Shown here in pieces: positions 52,493-61,102 of a stretch of DNA of 64,000 nucleotides (its first letter is position 1; every line of letters starts with the position of its first letter). The DNA comes from Chryseosolibacter sp964563295 (GTDB lineage: Bacteria; Bacteroidota; Bacteroidia; Cytophagales; Cyclobacteriaceae). A program made the position numbers and the translations under genes. The stretch spans positions 13,457-77,456 of the forward strand of contig CAZLWX010000003.1 in NCBI GenBank assembly GCA_964563295.1, in the 5' to 3' direction. The notes under the pieces were generated by a model. The model did not search any database. It was not told where the DNA came from and saw nothing but the letters and a program-made list of their open reading frames with translations.

Positions 52493-53456
52493 CTCACGCG
52501 GTCAGTCGCCACGCCGGCGACGGTCCTTCAATCAGGATAATAAAGGACCAAAGTCGCGGTCCGGCGGTTCGTCCAGGCGCCGGCCCCGATCTCAGGGCAA
52601 CGACCGACCCGGTTCGGGAAAACGAAATCCTGAAAGCAGTCCAGGTAGAAGACCAAAGCGATCGCCAGAGCCATTCCGCGAAGATCGCCGCCCATCCAAA
52701 CCCGCACCTCGGCGGGCACAGCCGGATTTGAAAGCTCCCGAACAAACCACGACGATTCGTTTGAATCGGTACATCGCGAACAGTGGTGTCTGTTCAAGAC
52801 GCGAGGCAGATGAGCTGATCAAAATGGGCCTGATCAGCGTCAACGGCAAAGTGGTTACAGAGATGGGGTTCAAGGTAAATCCCGGCGACCAGGTCCGCTA
52901 CGAGGACAGGTTGCTGAGGGCGGAAAAACCTGTCTACATCCTGATGAACAAGCCGAAGGGCTACCTCACCACCACTGACGATCCTCAGGAACGCAACACC
53001 GTGATGCAACTGCTGGGCGGGGCGATCAAGGAGAGAGTTTATCCCGTCGGGCGGCTGGACAGGAATACAACCGGTTTGCTGTTGCTGACCAATGATGGCG
53101 AGCTCGCCGACAAGCTCATGCACCCATCGTACAATGTGAAAAAGATCTATAAGGTCGAACTTGACCGCGCGTTGACGAAGGCGGACTTTCAAAAAATCCT
53201 GGAGGGTGTAACCCTGGATGAAGGAAGAGCAATCGTCGACGATCTTGCGATAATTAGCGAGGATGGAAAAACCGTTGGACTGGAACTCCACATTGGATGG
53301 AACAGGGTGGTCAGACGAATTTTTGAAAATCTCGGCTACCGGGTCGAGCGGCTGGATCGGTCGGTCTACGCAGGCCTGGATAAAAAAGACCTGCCGCGAG
53401 GCGAATGGCGTTTCCTAAAGAAGGAAGAGATCGTCAGGCTAAAGCACTTTAAGTAA
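52479..53456 (+). CDS. Pseudouridine synthase of the RluB/RsuA family with Arg-rich N-terminal extension
   Basis: A 325-residue rRNA pseudouridine synthase. Residues 1-90 are a disordered Arg/Ser/Pro/Gly-rich extension (SPRRRRSFNQ, SSRRRPRSQ, RRPKRSPEP). The S4 RNA-binding domain follows (IRLNRYIANSGVCSRREADELI, in part). The catalytic domain has NKPKGYLTT, the active Asp in VGRLDRNTTGLLLLTNDG, and the RRIFENLGYRVERLDR motif. RluB modifies 23S rRNA. The start overlaps scpB by 14 bp. The basic extension is typical of Bacteroidota members and probably helps RNA binding. Confidence 0.9.
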   Translation: MANRSSRGQSPRRRRSFNQDNKGPKSRSGGSSRRRPRSQGNDRPGSGKRNPESSPGRRPKRSPEPFREDRRPSKPAPRRAQPDLKAPEQTTTIRLNRYIANSGVCSRREADELIKMGLISVNGKVVTEMGFKVNPGDQVRYEDRLLRAEKPVYILMNKPKGYLTTTDDPQERNTVMQLLGGAIKERVYPVGRLDRNTTGLLLLTNDGELADKLMHPSYNVKKIYKVELDRALTKADFQKILEGVTLDEGRAIVDDLAIISEDGKTVGLELHIGWNRVVRRIFENLGYRVERLDRSVYAGLDKKDLPRGEWRFLKKEEIVRLKHFK

Positions 53457-53485
53457 CAAATTTTCACTGTCCCAAATATGTTGAA

Positions 53486-53505
53486 GAGCCCTGCGCGAAG
53501 GGCTC
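53486..53505 (+). other. Hairpin after rluB without a T run
   Basis: Perfect 7-bp stem GAGCCCT / AGGGCTC with 6-base loop, 30 bp after rluB. No T tract follows, so it is not a standard terminator. The remaining intergenic stretch to 53654 has no gene, but it holds further G+C-rich pairings (CCAGG at 53551-53555 with CCTGG at 53577-53581 and GGCTTGGGGGC near them). Confidence 0.4.
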
Positions 53506-53654
53506 CCGTTAAGGAACAAAAGGGCGCGGGTCGGGTTTGGAAAAACTCAGGCCAGGTATGGCTTGGGGGCACCGCGCCTGGTGTATTAGTCAGAAGTCTT
53601 CGAAGTGAGTATGAAAACACCTTCGAACTTTGAACATTACAAATTCACAATTCC

Positions 53655-53686
53655 TTGTAATATTTACCTTTCCTCGCCTACTTTGG
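53655..53686 (+). promoter_or_regulatory. Promoter of the DinB-DacB-GH3 genes
   Basis: TTG at 53655-53657 and TACTTTGG at 53679-53686 (7/8 match to TAnnTTTG), 21 bp apart. The box ends 4 bases before the ATG at 53691, giving a leaderless or nearly leaderless transcript. Confidence 0.5.
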
Positions 53687-53690
53687 GGCT

Positions 53691-54203
53691 ATGACACGCC
53701 CCGATCTTGAAACCGTTCCCCAGTATTTCCGGCATTATGTTGAGCTAGTAAAAGACATGGATGTGCTGGAGAGTTTGCGCCATACTTCGGGCACGATGAC
53801 TGAAGTTTTGAAGACGATTCCCGATAGCAAAGGCGATCATCGTTACGCCGAAGGCAAATGGTCGATAAGGGAGTCACTGGTGCACGTGATGGACGTGGAA
53901 CGCGTAATGGCCTATCGCGCGCTTCGGTTTTCGAGAAACGATCACACTGATCTTCCGGGATTTGATGAAAAGGCTTACGCTCCGGAATCCAACGCCAGCA
54001 CCCGAACGATCCGCGAACTGGCCAGCGAGCTGGAACACCTCCGGCAATCGACGATTGACCTTTTTGCAAGTTTTTCACCCGAGATGCTTGCCCGCGAAGG
54101 CACAGCCAACAAGAACAAGATCTCGGTCCTCAATCTTGGATACATAATCGCCGGTCATGACCTTCATCACCAACGGCTATTAACTGAGCGCTACCTTAAA
54201 TAA
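53691..54203 (+). CDS. DinB family protein
   Basis: A 170-residue DinB_2-type four-helix bundle. Candidate metal ligands are the His in KWSIRESLVHVMDVERVMAYR (in part) and the HDLHHQRLL pair near the C-terminus, as in DinB/YfiT enzymes. It is distinct in sequence from the DinB at 8994-9527. The stop overlaps the DacB start (TAATG), so it is expressed with the peptidoglycan genes; whether it works with them is unknown. Confidence 0.85.
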   Translation: MTRPDLETVPQYFRHYVELVKDMDVLESLRHTSGTMTEVLKTIPDSKGDHRYAEGKWSIRESLVHVMDVERVMAYRALRFSRNDHTDLPGFDEKAYAPESNASTRTIRELASELEHLRQSTIDLFASFSPEMLAREGTANKNKISVLNLGYIIAGHDLHHQRLLTERYLK

Positions 54204-55498
54204 TGATCCGGTTACTATTCCTGATTGTCGCCGCCGCGCTTGTGACGGCATGTTCACCGTTATCACGGAAGTCACTGACCAAACGTTTTGATGGCCTTGA
54301 ATCAAAGTTCCACGACAACACGGGTTTTGCTCTCTACGACTCGGACAAGGGAGAAATAGTCTTTGATTACAATGGAGACAAGTATTTCACGCCGGCGTCC
54401 AACACCAAGATCTTTACGCTCTTTGCTTCTCTCAAGATACTCGGCGATTCCGTTCCGGCACTCCATTATGTTCGGAACCAGGACTCGCTGATCATCTGGG
54501 GAACGGGTGATCCGTCTTTTCTCTACAAGAACGTCTTTCAGAACAACCGGGTAATCGATTTTCTTGGTAACTCCAGGCAACCCATATACCTATCGACATC
54601 CAACTTCCACGCGCCGGAATTTGGTCCGGGCTGGTCATGGGATGATTACAACAGTTATTATTCAGCAGAGCGTTCACCGTTTCCAGTGTATGGGAATATT
54701 TTTTCGATGAAACTGCGAGCGGATTCCCTCTACGCTTATCCGCGATACTTCGCGAGGTATTTTCACAAGGCAAAGCCAGAGGATGAGCGACGGCACGTGT
54801 TGCGCGACAGGTACACAAACAATTTCACTTATTACCCTGACGTAATGGCTTTGGGTCGCAACGAGTGGGATATACCCATGAAGGTTGATCAATCGCTGAT
54901 CGCGGATCTGCTTGCCGATACCGTCCAAAGACCAATCACATCGATCTCAAAGGCACTGCCCCCGCAGAGCGAGGTGATTTACAGCATGCCATTAGATAGC
55001 CTTTATCGCGTACTCATGCAGGAAAGCGACAATTTCATCGCCGAGCAGCTTTTATTGATGTGCTCCGATGCGTTGAGCGATACCCTCATGAGCGAAATCA
55101 CCATCCGTTATATGAAGGAGAATTTTCTGAAGGATTTGTACGATGAACCCGAATGGGTTGACGGCTCCGGCTTATCGCGATATAACCTTTTTACCCCTCG
55201 ATCGATCGTGCAGATGTGGTTAAAAATTGCCGCGCTTGTTCCGCGCGAACGCCTTTACCCGTTGCTCGCTACCGGCGGTCGCAAGGGAACAATTCGCAAC
55301 TGGTATAAGACAGATCCTCCTTTTATCTATGGAAAAACTGGAACCTTGAGCAACAACCATTGCCTTAGTGGTTTCCTGATTACCAGGTCGGGAAAGACGC
55401 TCGTGTTTTCCTTCATGAACAATAATTATGTCGCATCGTCGAATGAAATCAGGAAGGAGATGCAGGATGTTTTAATGACGATCTATGAACGCTACTAG
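54203..55498 (+). CDS. dacB: D-alanyl-D-alanine carboxypeptidase, S13 family (PBP4/DacB type), lipoprotein
   Basis: A 431-residue penicillin-binding protein of peptidase family S13, which trims or cleaves cross-links in peptidoglycan. A lipobox LVTAC (Cys17) places it in the outer or inner membrane. The SxxK motif is Ser66-x-x-Lys69 in TPASNTKIF, the SxN-like motif is ESDNF near residue 273, and the KTGT motif lies in YGKTGTLSNN near residue 376. It is compact for its family. The downstream GH3 gene overlaps it by 14 bp, suggesting joint work on murein. Confidence 0.9.
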   Translation: MIRLLFLIVAAALVTACSPLSRKSLTKRFDGLESKFHDNTGFALYDSDKGEIVFDYNGDKYFTPASNTKIFTLFASLKILGDSVPALHYVRNQDSLIIWGTGDPSFLYKNVFQNNRVIDFLGNSRQPIYLSTSNFHAPEFGPGWSWDDYNSYYSAERSPFPVYGNIFSMKLRADSLYAYPRYFARYFHKAKPEDERRHVLRDRYTNNFTYYPDVMALGRNEWDIPMKVDQSLIADLLADTVQRPITSISKALPPQSEVIYSMPLDSLYRVLMQESDNFIAEQLLLMCSDALSDTLMSEITIRYMKENFLKDLYDEPEWVDGSGLSRYNLFTPRSIVQMWLKIAALVPRERLYPLLATGGRKGTIRNWYKTDPPFIYGKTGTLSNNHCLSGFLITRSGKTLVFSFMNNNYVASSNEIRKEMQDVLMTIYERY

Positions 55499-56729
55499 GA
55501 ACTACACCGCGCTGGCACTTGTGTTCATAGGCTTACTGAGCGCCGGAGCGCAACCTGTCGACAGCCTTGACCTGAAAATCGGCCAAATGATCCTGATTGG
55601 CTTTCCCGATGCTCAGGTCGATGCGGACGTCCTACGCGAAATTCGCGACGGTAACGTCGGATCCATCATTATCTTCGAAAAGAACATTCCCCGGCAAAAT
55701 TCCTTCATCGCGTTAAAGAAAATCATTTGGACGTATCAGGCTGCCGCAGCCATTCCTCTGATTGTGAGCATTGATCAGGAAGGAGGACGCGTAAACCGCC
55801 TTAAGGACAAATATGGATTTCCGCGATCGATCACTGCAGAGATGATGGGTCGCTCACCTTCACTGGACTCCGTGCGCTTCTACAGCGAGGCTACCGCAGC
55901 GACCCTTGCCGGGCTTGGTATCAACATGAATTTTGCGCCAGTAGTCGATCTTCGTTCGAATCCCAACAATCCGATCATTGCGCGTTACGGCAGATCATTC
56001 TCAGCGGATGAGGATACCGTCGCGATCATGGCACGGGAAGTTATCCTGCAACACGACCGGTACGGCGTGCTGACGGCACTGAAACATTTTCCCGGTCACG
56101 GCAGTTCGATGGCAGATACGCACCTTGGCATTGCAGATGTTACTGCAACCTGGGAAGAGCGTGAACTGTATCCCTACAAGGCTCTGATCGACTCGGGTCT
56201 GGTGCATGCCGTGATGTCGGCGCACATCGTAAACAGGAACCTTGACCCTGACGGTCACCCCGGCACGTTGTCGGAAAATATTCTGGGAGGAATTCTTCGC
56301 GACCGACTTCATTTTGACGGCGTGGTGTTTTCAGATGATATGCAGATGCACGCGATCACCGAGCACTATGGGCTCGAGGAGGCTATCCGGTTGGCGATCA
56401 AGGCCGGAATCGATATCATGACTTTCTCCAACAACATTTCCGGAAGCGACGAGCGCACCGTTGCTCGCGTGCATGCCATCATTAGGGGCCTTGTTGACAA
56501 GGGAGCGATATCGCGGGAACGCATCGATGAGAGCTTTCGGCGTATTATGAAGCTTAAGCAGAGCCTGTTGCAACCGAACTGCGACGAGCAATTGAATATC
56601 CTCCAGCATGAGCTCGAACAGACAAGAGAAAGACTTGAGAAAGCTACGTTGATGCTGAATGAAAAGGAGTCTTCAGTCGGAAATGAGCAACCGGCTAAGA
56701 AGAAGCGCGGGAAAAAGAACAAGGGCTAA
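55485..56729 (+). CDS. NagZ-like glycoside hydrolase family 3 (beta-N-acetylhexosaminidase)
   Basis: A 414-residue GH3 enzyme. A signal peptide (about residues 7-23, ending SAGAQ) precedes the TIM-barrel. The NagZ signature KHFPGHGSS at 200-208 carries the acid/base His loop, and FSDDMQM holds the nucleophile Asp284. This is specific for removal of GlcNAc from muropeptides. Bacteroidota usually fuse this domain to a beta-lactamase-like domain; here it is single, with a C-terminal coiled coil and Lys-rich tail KKKRGKKNKG after residue 375. Export makes a periplasmic or surface role likely. Confidence 0.9.
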   Translation: MNATRNYTALALVFIGLLSAGAQPVDSLDLKIGQMILIGFPDAQVDADVLREIRDGNVGSIIIFEKNIPRQNSFIALKKIIWTYQAAAAIPLIVSIDQEGGRVNRLKDKYGFPRSITAEMMGRSPSLDSVRFYSEATAATLAGLGINMNFAPVVDLRSNPNNPIIARYGRSFSADEDTVAIMAREVILQHDRYGVLTALKHFPGHGSSMADTHLGIADVTATWEERELYPYKALIDSGLVHAVMSAHIVNRNLDPDGHPGTLSENILGGILRDRLHFDGVVFSDDMQMHAITEHYGLEEAIRLAIKAGIDIMTFSNNISGSDERTVARVHAIIRGLVDKGAISRERIDESFRRIMKLKQSLLQPNCDEQLNILQHELEQTRERLEKATLMLNEKESSVGNEQPAKKKRGKKNKG

Positions 56730-56738
56730 CGAATTCTC

Positions 56739-57542
56739 ATGGTTCCCTTCAATGTCATTTCAGCAACGAATCCCGGCCCGCTCCTGATCAGCGTGCCTCA
56801 TTGCGGCATTCAATTTCCAGCGGAGCTTCGGGATCAGTACGATCCCGCGCTCATTTCAGCGCCCGATGATACCGACTGGTTTGTCGATCACTTATACGAT
56901 TTTGCGCCGGCGATGGGATTTTCAATGATCACGGCGGTTTATAACCGATGGGTGATCGACCTCAATCGAGACCCTGAAAGCAAGCCCCTCTATCACGACG
57001 GACGGATCATCACCGGACTTTGCCCGGTCTCGACTTTCCTTGGTGAACCCTTATATGTTGATCAGCGCCAGGAGATAGATCATCAGGATGTAGAGGACAG
57101 GCTGACAAAATTCTATTGGCCCTATCATCACCAGATTCAGTCGATGCTGGCGGAGTTGAAAAGTAAACACGGTCGGGTTCTGCTTTGGGATTGCCACTCC
57201 ATCCGGCGATCGGTTGCTACCATTCAAGCTGAACCATTCCCAGACTTGATCCTGGGAAGTGCTGATGAGAAAGCTGCGGCACCTCAATTGGTCCAGACCG
57301 CATTAAAACACCTGGGATCATCGTCGTATGACTTAACGCACAATCACCCTTTCAAGGGCGGCTACATTACGAGAACTTATGGGAAGCCTCAGCGTAACCA
57401 ACACGCGCTGCAACTTGAAATGGCCAAGATCAACTACATGAATGATCTTGAAGTGGAATATCATGCGGGCCGGGCTGAACGGATGAGAGAGCTCCTGAAA
57501 AAAACCCTCGGTGCGCTGGCGGAGGCCTTGATGAAAGTTTGA
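56739..57542 (+). CDS. hutG: N-formylglutamate amidohydrolase (HutG-type)
   Basis: A 267-residue member of the FGase family that hydrolyses N-formyl-glutamate to formate and glutamate, the last step of one histidine degradation route. Motifs are LLISVPHCGIQFP (metal His), WVIDLNRDPE, LLWDCHSIRR and GGYITRTYGKPQRNQHALQLEM (in part). It is 13 bp upstream of hutF, which makes its substrate, so the two are a functional pair. HutH, HutU and HutI are not in the window. Confidence 0.92.
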   Translation: MVPFNVISATNPGPLLISVPHCGIQFPAELRDQYDPALISAPDDTDWFVDHLYDFAPAMGFSMITAVYNRWVIDLNRDPESKPLYHDGRIITGLCPVSTFLGEPLYVDQRQEIDHQDVEDRLTKFYWPYHHQIQSMLAELKSKHGRVLLWDCHSIRRSVATIQAEPFPDLILGSADEKAAAPQLVQTALKHLGSSSYDLTHNHPFKGGYITRTYGKPQRNQHALQLEMAKINYMNDLEVEYHAGRAERMRELLKKTLGALAEALMKV

Positions 57543-57555
57543 GTACCTTCCTGAG

Positions 57556-58923
57556 ATGAACAGTTCGATTAGGTATTACCAGTTTCGTTCGCTGCGGCAA
57601 TTGAATGGGCTGATGTCGCCCGCTTATGCGGGGGTCGATGCTGATGGCAGCCTGAAATACCTTTCGACCCAGCCCCCTGACTCTTCCGCTGTCGAGTTTG
57701 TCAACGGGCATGCGCTTCCTGGATTTCAGAACGCGCACTCCCATGCGTTTCAATTTGCGATGGCTGGTCATGCGGAAGTCCATCCGAAGGGAACCAGCGA
57801 CGACTTTTGGAGCTGGAGAGAGGCCATGTATGCCTGTGCGCTGAGCCTGGATCCAGATCAAATGCAGGACATCGCAGCGATGCTGTATTCGGAAATGCTT
57901 AGAAAAGGGTACACCAGCGTTGCCGAGTTCCACTATCTGCATCACGATAAGGACGGCCGGCCATATGCAAATCTATCGGAGATGGGTTCGCGCCTGGTAG
58001 CCGCGGCGAAAGAGGCTGGGATTAACATCACATTGATACCAGTGTTCTATCAAAAAGGTGGATTTGGAAAAGACCCAGAACCGCGTCAGAGACGATTTAT
58101 CTCAAGAACAACGGACGACTATCTAAAGCTGTTTGAAAGTTCAAGAGCTTCAATTCAGAATCAGTCGCATGCGACGCTGGGATTCAGTGTGCATTCACTT
58201 CGCGCGGTAAATGACGGCGACATTATCAAAACGTTGTCGGCGGTGCCGGTTGATCTCCCTTTTCATATTCACGCCGCGGAACAGTTGCGTGAAGTTGAGG
58301 ACTGCCTTGCTCATTTGAAGGCTCGCCCTGTAGAATGGATTCTAAATCACCTTCCGGTTAATAAAAGGTTTCACCTCGTCCATTGCACTCACATGACTCC
58401 GCAAGAAACACAGGCGCTTGCGCACTCGGGGGCGCATGCTGTTCTGTGTCCGGGCACGGAGGGAAATCTTGGGGACGGAATTTTCAGGCTCACCGATTTC
58501 AGCCTGGCAAAAGGACATTGGTCCATTGGAACCGATAGCCACATCAGCCTTAATCCGCTTGAGGATATGCGATGGCTCGATTACGGCCAACGTTTGCTTT
58601 CGCACAAGCGCAATACTTTTGACGATGGTGCAAAGGCTCTCGTCACCGAGGCTATTTTCTCAGGCCGGCGGGCCATGGGTCGTCCATCGGAAGAATTTTT
58701 TGAGTTGAACAAACCATTCGATGCGGTCGTCTGCAAGAACAATTCATCTTTGGCTGGCGTGGACGTGAACTCCCTGTTGTCCAGAATCGTGTATACGGCG
58801 GACAGTGGTGATATCCTTGGGACAATCGTAAATGGAAAATGGATAGTCAATGACGGTGCTCATGCGAGGGGAGAGGAGTTGCGAGCGCGATTTGAGAAGA
58901 CAATGAGGCAGATAGTTTTTTGA
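57556..58923 (+). CDS. hutF: Formimidoylglutamate deiminase (HutF)
   Basis: A 455-residue amidohydrolase that deaminates N-formimidoyl-L-glutamate to N-formylglutamate. The metal motif HxH is NAHSHAF (His61, His63). FHIHAAEQ gives the third His, and the C-terminal GTDSHISLNPLEDMRWLDYGQRL (in part) provides the metal Asp and substrate contacts. The length matches the family. It is directly coupled to hutG, so histidine breakdown in this organism probably uses the HutF-HutG branch rather than formiminoglutamase alone. Confidence 0.92.
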   Translation: MNSSIRYYQFRSLRQLNGLMSPAYAGVDADGSLKYLSTQPPDSSAVEFVNGHALPGFQNAHSHAFQFAMAGHAEVHPKGTSDDFWSWREAMYACALSLDPDQMQDIAAMLYSEMLRKGYTSVAEFHYLHHDKDGRPYANLSEMGSRLVAAAKEAGINITLIPVFYQKGGFGKDPEPRQRRFISRTTDDYLKLFESSRASIQNQSHATLGFSVHSLRAVNDGDIIKTLSAVPVDLPFHIHAAEQLREVEDCLAHLKARPVEWILNHLPVNKRFHLVHCTHMTPQETQALAHSGAHAVLCPGTEGNLGDGIFRLTDFSLAKGHWSIGTDSHISLNPLEDMRWLDYGQRLLSHKRNTFDDGAKALVTEAIFSGRRAMGRPSEEFFELNKPFDAVVCKNNSSLAGVDVNSLLSRIVYTADSGDILGTIVNGKWIVNDGAHARGEELRARFEKTMRQIVF

Positions 58924-58924
58924 T

Positions 58925-59407
58925 ATGGAATATGTTATTCGACCTGTGGCAAAGGAGGACAACCGCAAGATCGCCGACATTATCAGAACGGTGATGCCGG
59001 AGTTTGGGGCAAACGGTCCAGGGTTTGCGATCCACGACAGCGAGGTCGACGACATTTTTAGTGCTTATCAACCCCCGCGCGCAGCTTACTTCGTGTGTGA
59101 ACGCCGTGGGAAGATCGTTGGAGGAGGAGGGGTTGCCCCTCTTGAAGGCGGAGACCCGCGCATTTGCGAGCTGAAGAAGATGTATTTTCTTCCTCGCGCC
59201 CGAGGTAAGGGGTTAGGGCAGCGAGTGCTCAATCAATGTCTTGACGCAGCTAAAGCCATCGGGTTCGAGTATTGCTACCTGGAAACGTTTAACACCATGT
59301 CGAACGCGATGAAGCTGTACGAGAAAAATGGGTTCAAACGGATCCCCGGGCCGCTGGGCAATACCGGTCATTTTGGTTGCGATATCTTTTACAAAAAGAA
59401 ATTGTAG
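58925..59407 (+). CDS. GNAT family N-acetyltransferase
   Basis: A 160-residue acetyltransferase. The GNAT core has IVGGGGVAPLEG, CELKKMYFLPRARGKGLGQRVL (the R/Q-x-x-G-x-G/A acetyl-CoA loop is RGKGLG), YLETFNTMSNAMKLYEKNGF and the C-terminal FGCDIFYKKKL. It begins 1 bp after the hutF stop, so it is in the same operon. The substrate is unknown; a small amine or amino acid is likely. Confidence 0.88.
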   Translation: MEYVIRPVAKEDNRKIADIIRTVMPEFGANGPGFAIHDSEVDDIFSAYQPPRAAYFVCERRGKIVGGGGVAPLEGGDPRICELKKMYFLPRARGKGLGQRVLNQCLDAAKAIGFEYCYLETFNTMSNAMKLYEKNGFKRIPGPLGNTGHFGCDIFYKKKL

Positions 59408-59412
59408 ACCTA

Positions 59413-59913
59413 TTACTCGTCGGGCTTGTAAGGCGATAGTCGTGGCAGCCATCGCGGCACATTCTTCATGTATACAACATACGCGTTACCAAATCGCGAC
59501 TTCAAGTCCGGCTCTTCGATCAGCACAAAATAGAGGGTGTTGATCGCGAAAAAAATAGCAGCCCAAATCAGTATGTCCCGGGAGTTGAGGAGCAGCGACT
59601 CCCCGAGCAGGATGAGAAACACCGCGCTGATCATAGGATTCCGGCAATACCGGTAAGGTCCGCGGATCACCAATTTCTTTGTCGGCGACCAGGGTGCCAG
59701 TGTTCCATCGCCCTTAGTCGCAAACAAAAAAACCGTATAGGAAAATAGTCCAATCCCGGGAGCAACCAGGCCAGCGCCAACTAACACCAGAAAGTCTGCC
59801 TGTGAGAAAAGAGTATTGGAAGCGTCGTATATCCAATACGGCACGATGCACGTCATTGTAAACGGTAGTATTGCGATGTCGCGCAGGTGTCGAAACCAGT
59901 ATGCGGTTTTCAT
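59413..59913 (-). CDS. Isoprenylcysteine carboxyl methyltransferase-family membrane protein
   Basis: A 166-residue inner-membrane protein with about four transmembrane segments. The conserved C-terminal half has IRGPYRYCRNPM and the EEPDLKSRFGNAYVVYMKNVPRWLPR motif (in part), typical of the ICMT/PEMT-like family of small membrane methyltransferases. The methyl acceptor is unknown; bacterial members may act on lipids, thiols or small molecules. It is convergent with the acetyltransferase gene (5-bp gap). Confidence 0.82.
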   Translation of the reverse strand: MKTAYWFRHLRDIAILPFTMTCIVPYWIYDASNTLFSQADFLVLVGAGLVAPGIGLFSYTVFLFATKGDGTLAPWSPTKKLVIRGPYRYCRNPMISAVFLILLGESLLLNSRDILIWAAIFFAINTLYFVLIEEPDLKSRFGNAYVVYMKNVPRWLPRLSPYKPDE

Positions 59914-59987
59914 GCTATGAGGCTCTCAATGCTCAAATCGTTTGGCAACTAACAAGTGCCCTGCTGATCCATACTGGAAATACTCTT

Positions 59988-61055
59988 CTAATGTTGATGC
60001 TCCTTTTCGTAATGCTCCCGAAGGATATCTTCGGCGAAGTCGTTCGTGAGGTCACGCACAACAGTGTGAACGTGGTTAGCGTTGTTTTGGGTATTGTCGT
60101 ATTCGATGAGTAACATTGGGCCCTGAATGCGGTAATAATGGCCCGCGCCAGGTTGCAGGCTACCCGCCCAGGCGAAGGAGAGGTTCTCAATGCCAGCTTT
60201 CCCGATCTTATCCATTAGTTTCCTGGAGAAGCCGAGCTGATAGTTTTTTACATAGACGTCGAGCAGGCGCATTAAAGTTTTCTGCTGATTCTCGGTGAGT
60301 TCTGTGTACCGGATTCCCATCGGCTCAAGCAACCTTGCCTGACGATCGTTTCCCGTCACAATCTCACGGAGGGCTGTGCTAGCGAAGATTGCTTTCTTTT
60401 GTTGTACGTCGGATAGTGAATTAATAAGCATGAATCCCAAGTCAGTCTCCTGCTGCAGGACCTGGCGGCCAAACTCTGGTCCTCGCGGAACCTTGGCGGG
60501 GTTGGCGCCGAAAAACGATGGAGTGGAAGAATCGATTTGTCCGCTGACGGACGAAAAATTTAGTGAAAGGTGATGTCCTTCGATTCTCCATCCCCAGGCT
60601 TTTCCGGTCGAAGGAGAACCAAATATTGTAAAGTAATACTTTCCGGGATCGCGGTACTCATCGTCGGCGTTCCTTCCTTCGAGATCGCGAAGAATTGCCT
60701 CAAGCGCGAAGATTCCAGTGGCTTTTGCGTAGCCCTGCTCGCTGAGTGATGCCTTTAGCAATGCCGTTGCTGCCGAGCGCTGTGATGCATTCATCTCCGC
60801 GAACGGAAGACCATTCCTGCTCCGTGGTACAAAATACCAGTTGAATCGTTCGGTGCTTTCGAAATTGTAAACTGCTTTTGCCTTTTGGCCTTCATCCAGG
60901 GCATTGATAAACTTCGTCGCTTCGGTGACTACGTCCTGAGCACCCACGCACCAGGGAGTGATCAAGAGGGCAAGAGCGAAAAGGTATCTTAATGCTGTCA
61001 ACTGAATAAATGGATTTGAGCAGGAAGTTACTGATTCTGGCCTGAAATTCATCAT
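59988..61055 (-). CDS. DUF3500 family secreted protein
   Basis: A 355-residue protein with a signal peptide (LALLITPWCVGAQ) and the DUF3500 core: FESTERFNWYFVPRSRNGLPF, GKYYFTIFGSP, WGWRIEGHHLSLNFS, FFGANPAKV and the C-terminal RIQGPMLLIEYDNTQNNANHVHTVVRDL (in part). The His-rich C-terminus (HVHT, then EHYEKEHQH) could bind metal. The start is Met at 61055 (or 61052); the longer frame to 61109 adds a non-signal leader overlapping tpx. The function is unknown. Confidence 0.85.
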   Translation of the reverse strand: MMNFRPESVTSCSNPFIQLTALRYLFALALLITPWCVGAQDVVTEATKFINALDEGQKAKAVYNFESTERFNWYFVPRSRNGLPFAEMNASQRSAATALLKASLSEQGYAKATGIFALEAILRDLEGRNADDEYRDPGKYYFTIFGSPSTGKAWGWRIEGHHLSLNFSSVSGQIDSSTPSFFGANPAKVPRGPEFGRQVLQQETDLGFMLINSLSDVQQKKAIFASTALREIVTGNDRQARLLEPMGIRYTELTENQQKTLMRLLDVYVKNYQLGFSRKLMDKIGKAGIENLSFAWAGSLQPGAGHYYRIQGPMLLIEYDNTQNNANHVHTVVRDLTNDFAEDILREHYEKEHQH

Positions 61056-61102
61056 TACGGGGGTACGTCTAAGGTGCGACGGAAATGCTAATTTTATGCA
61101 CG

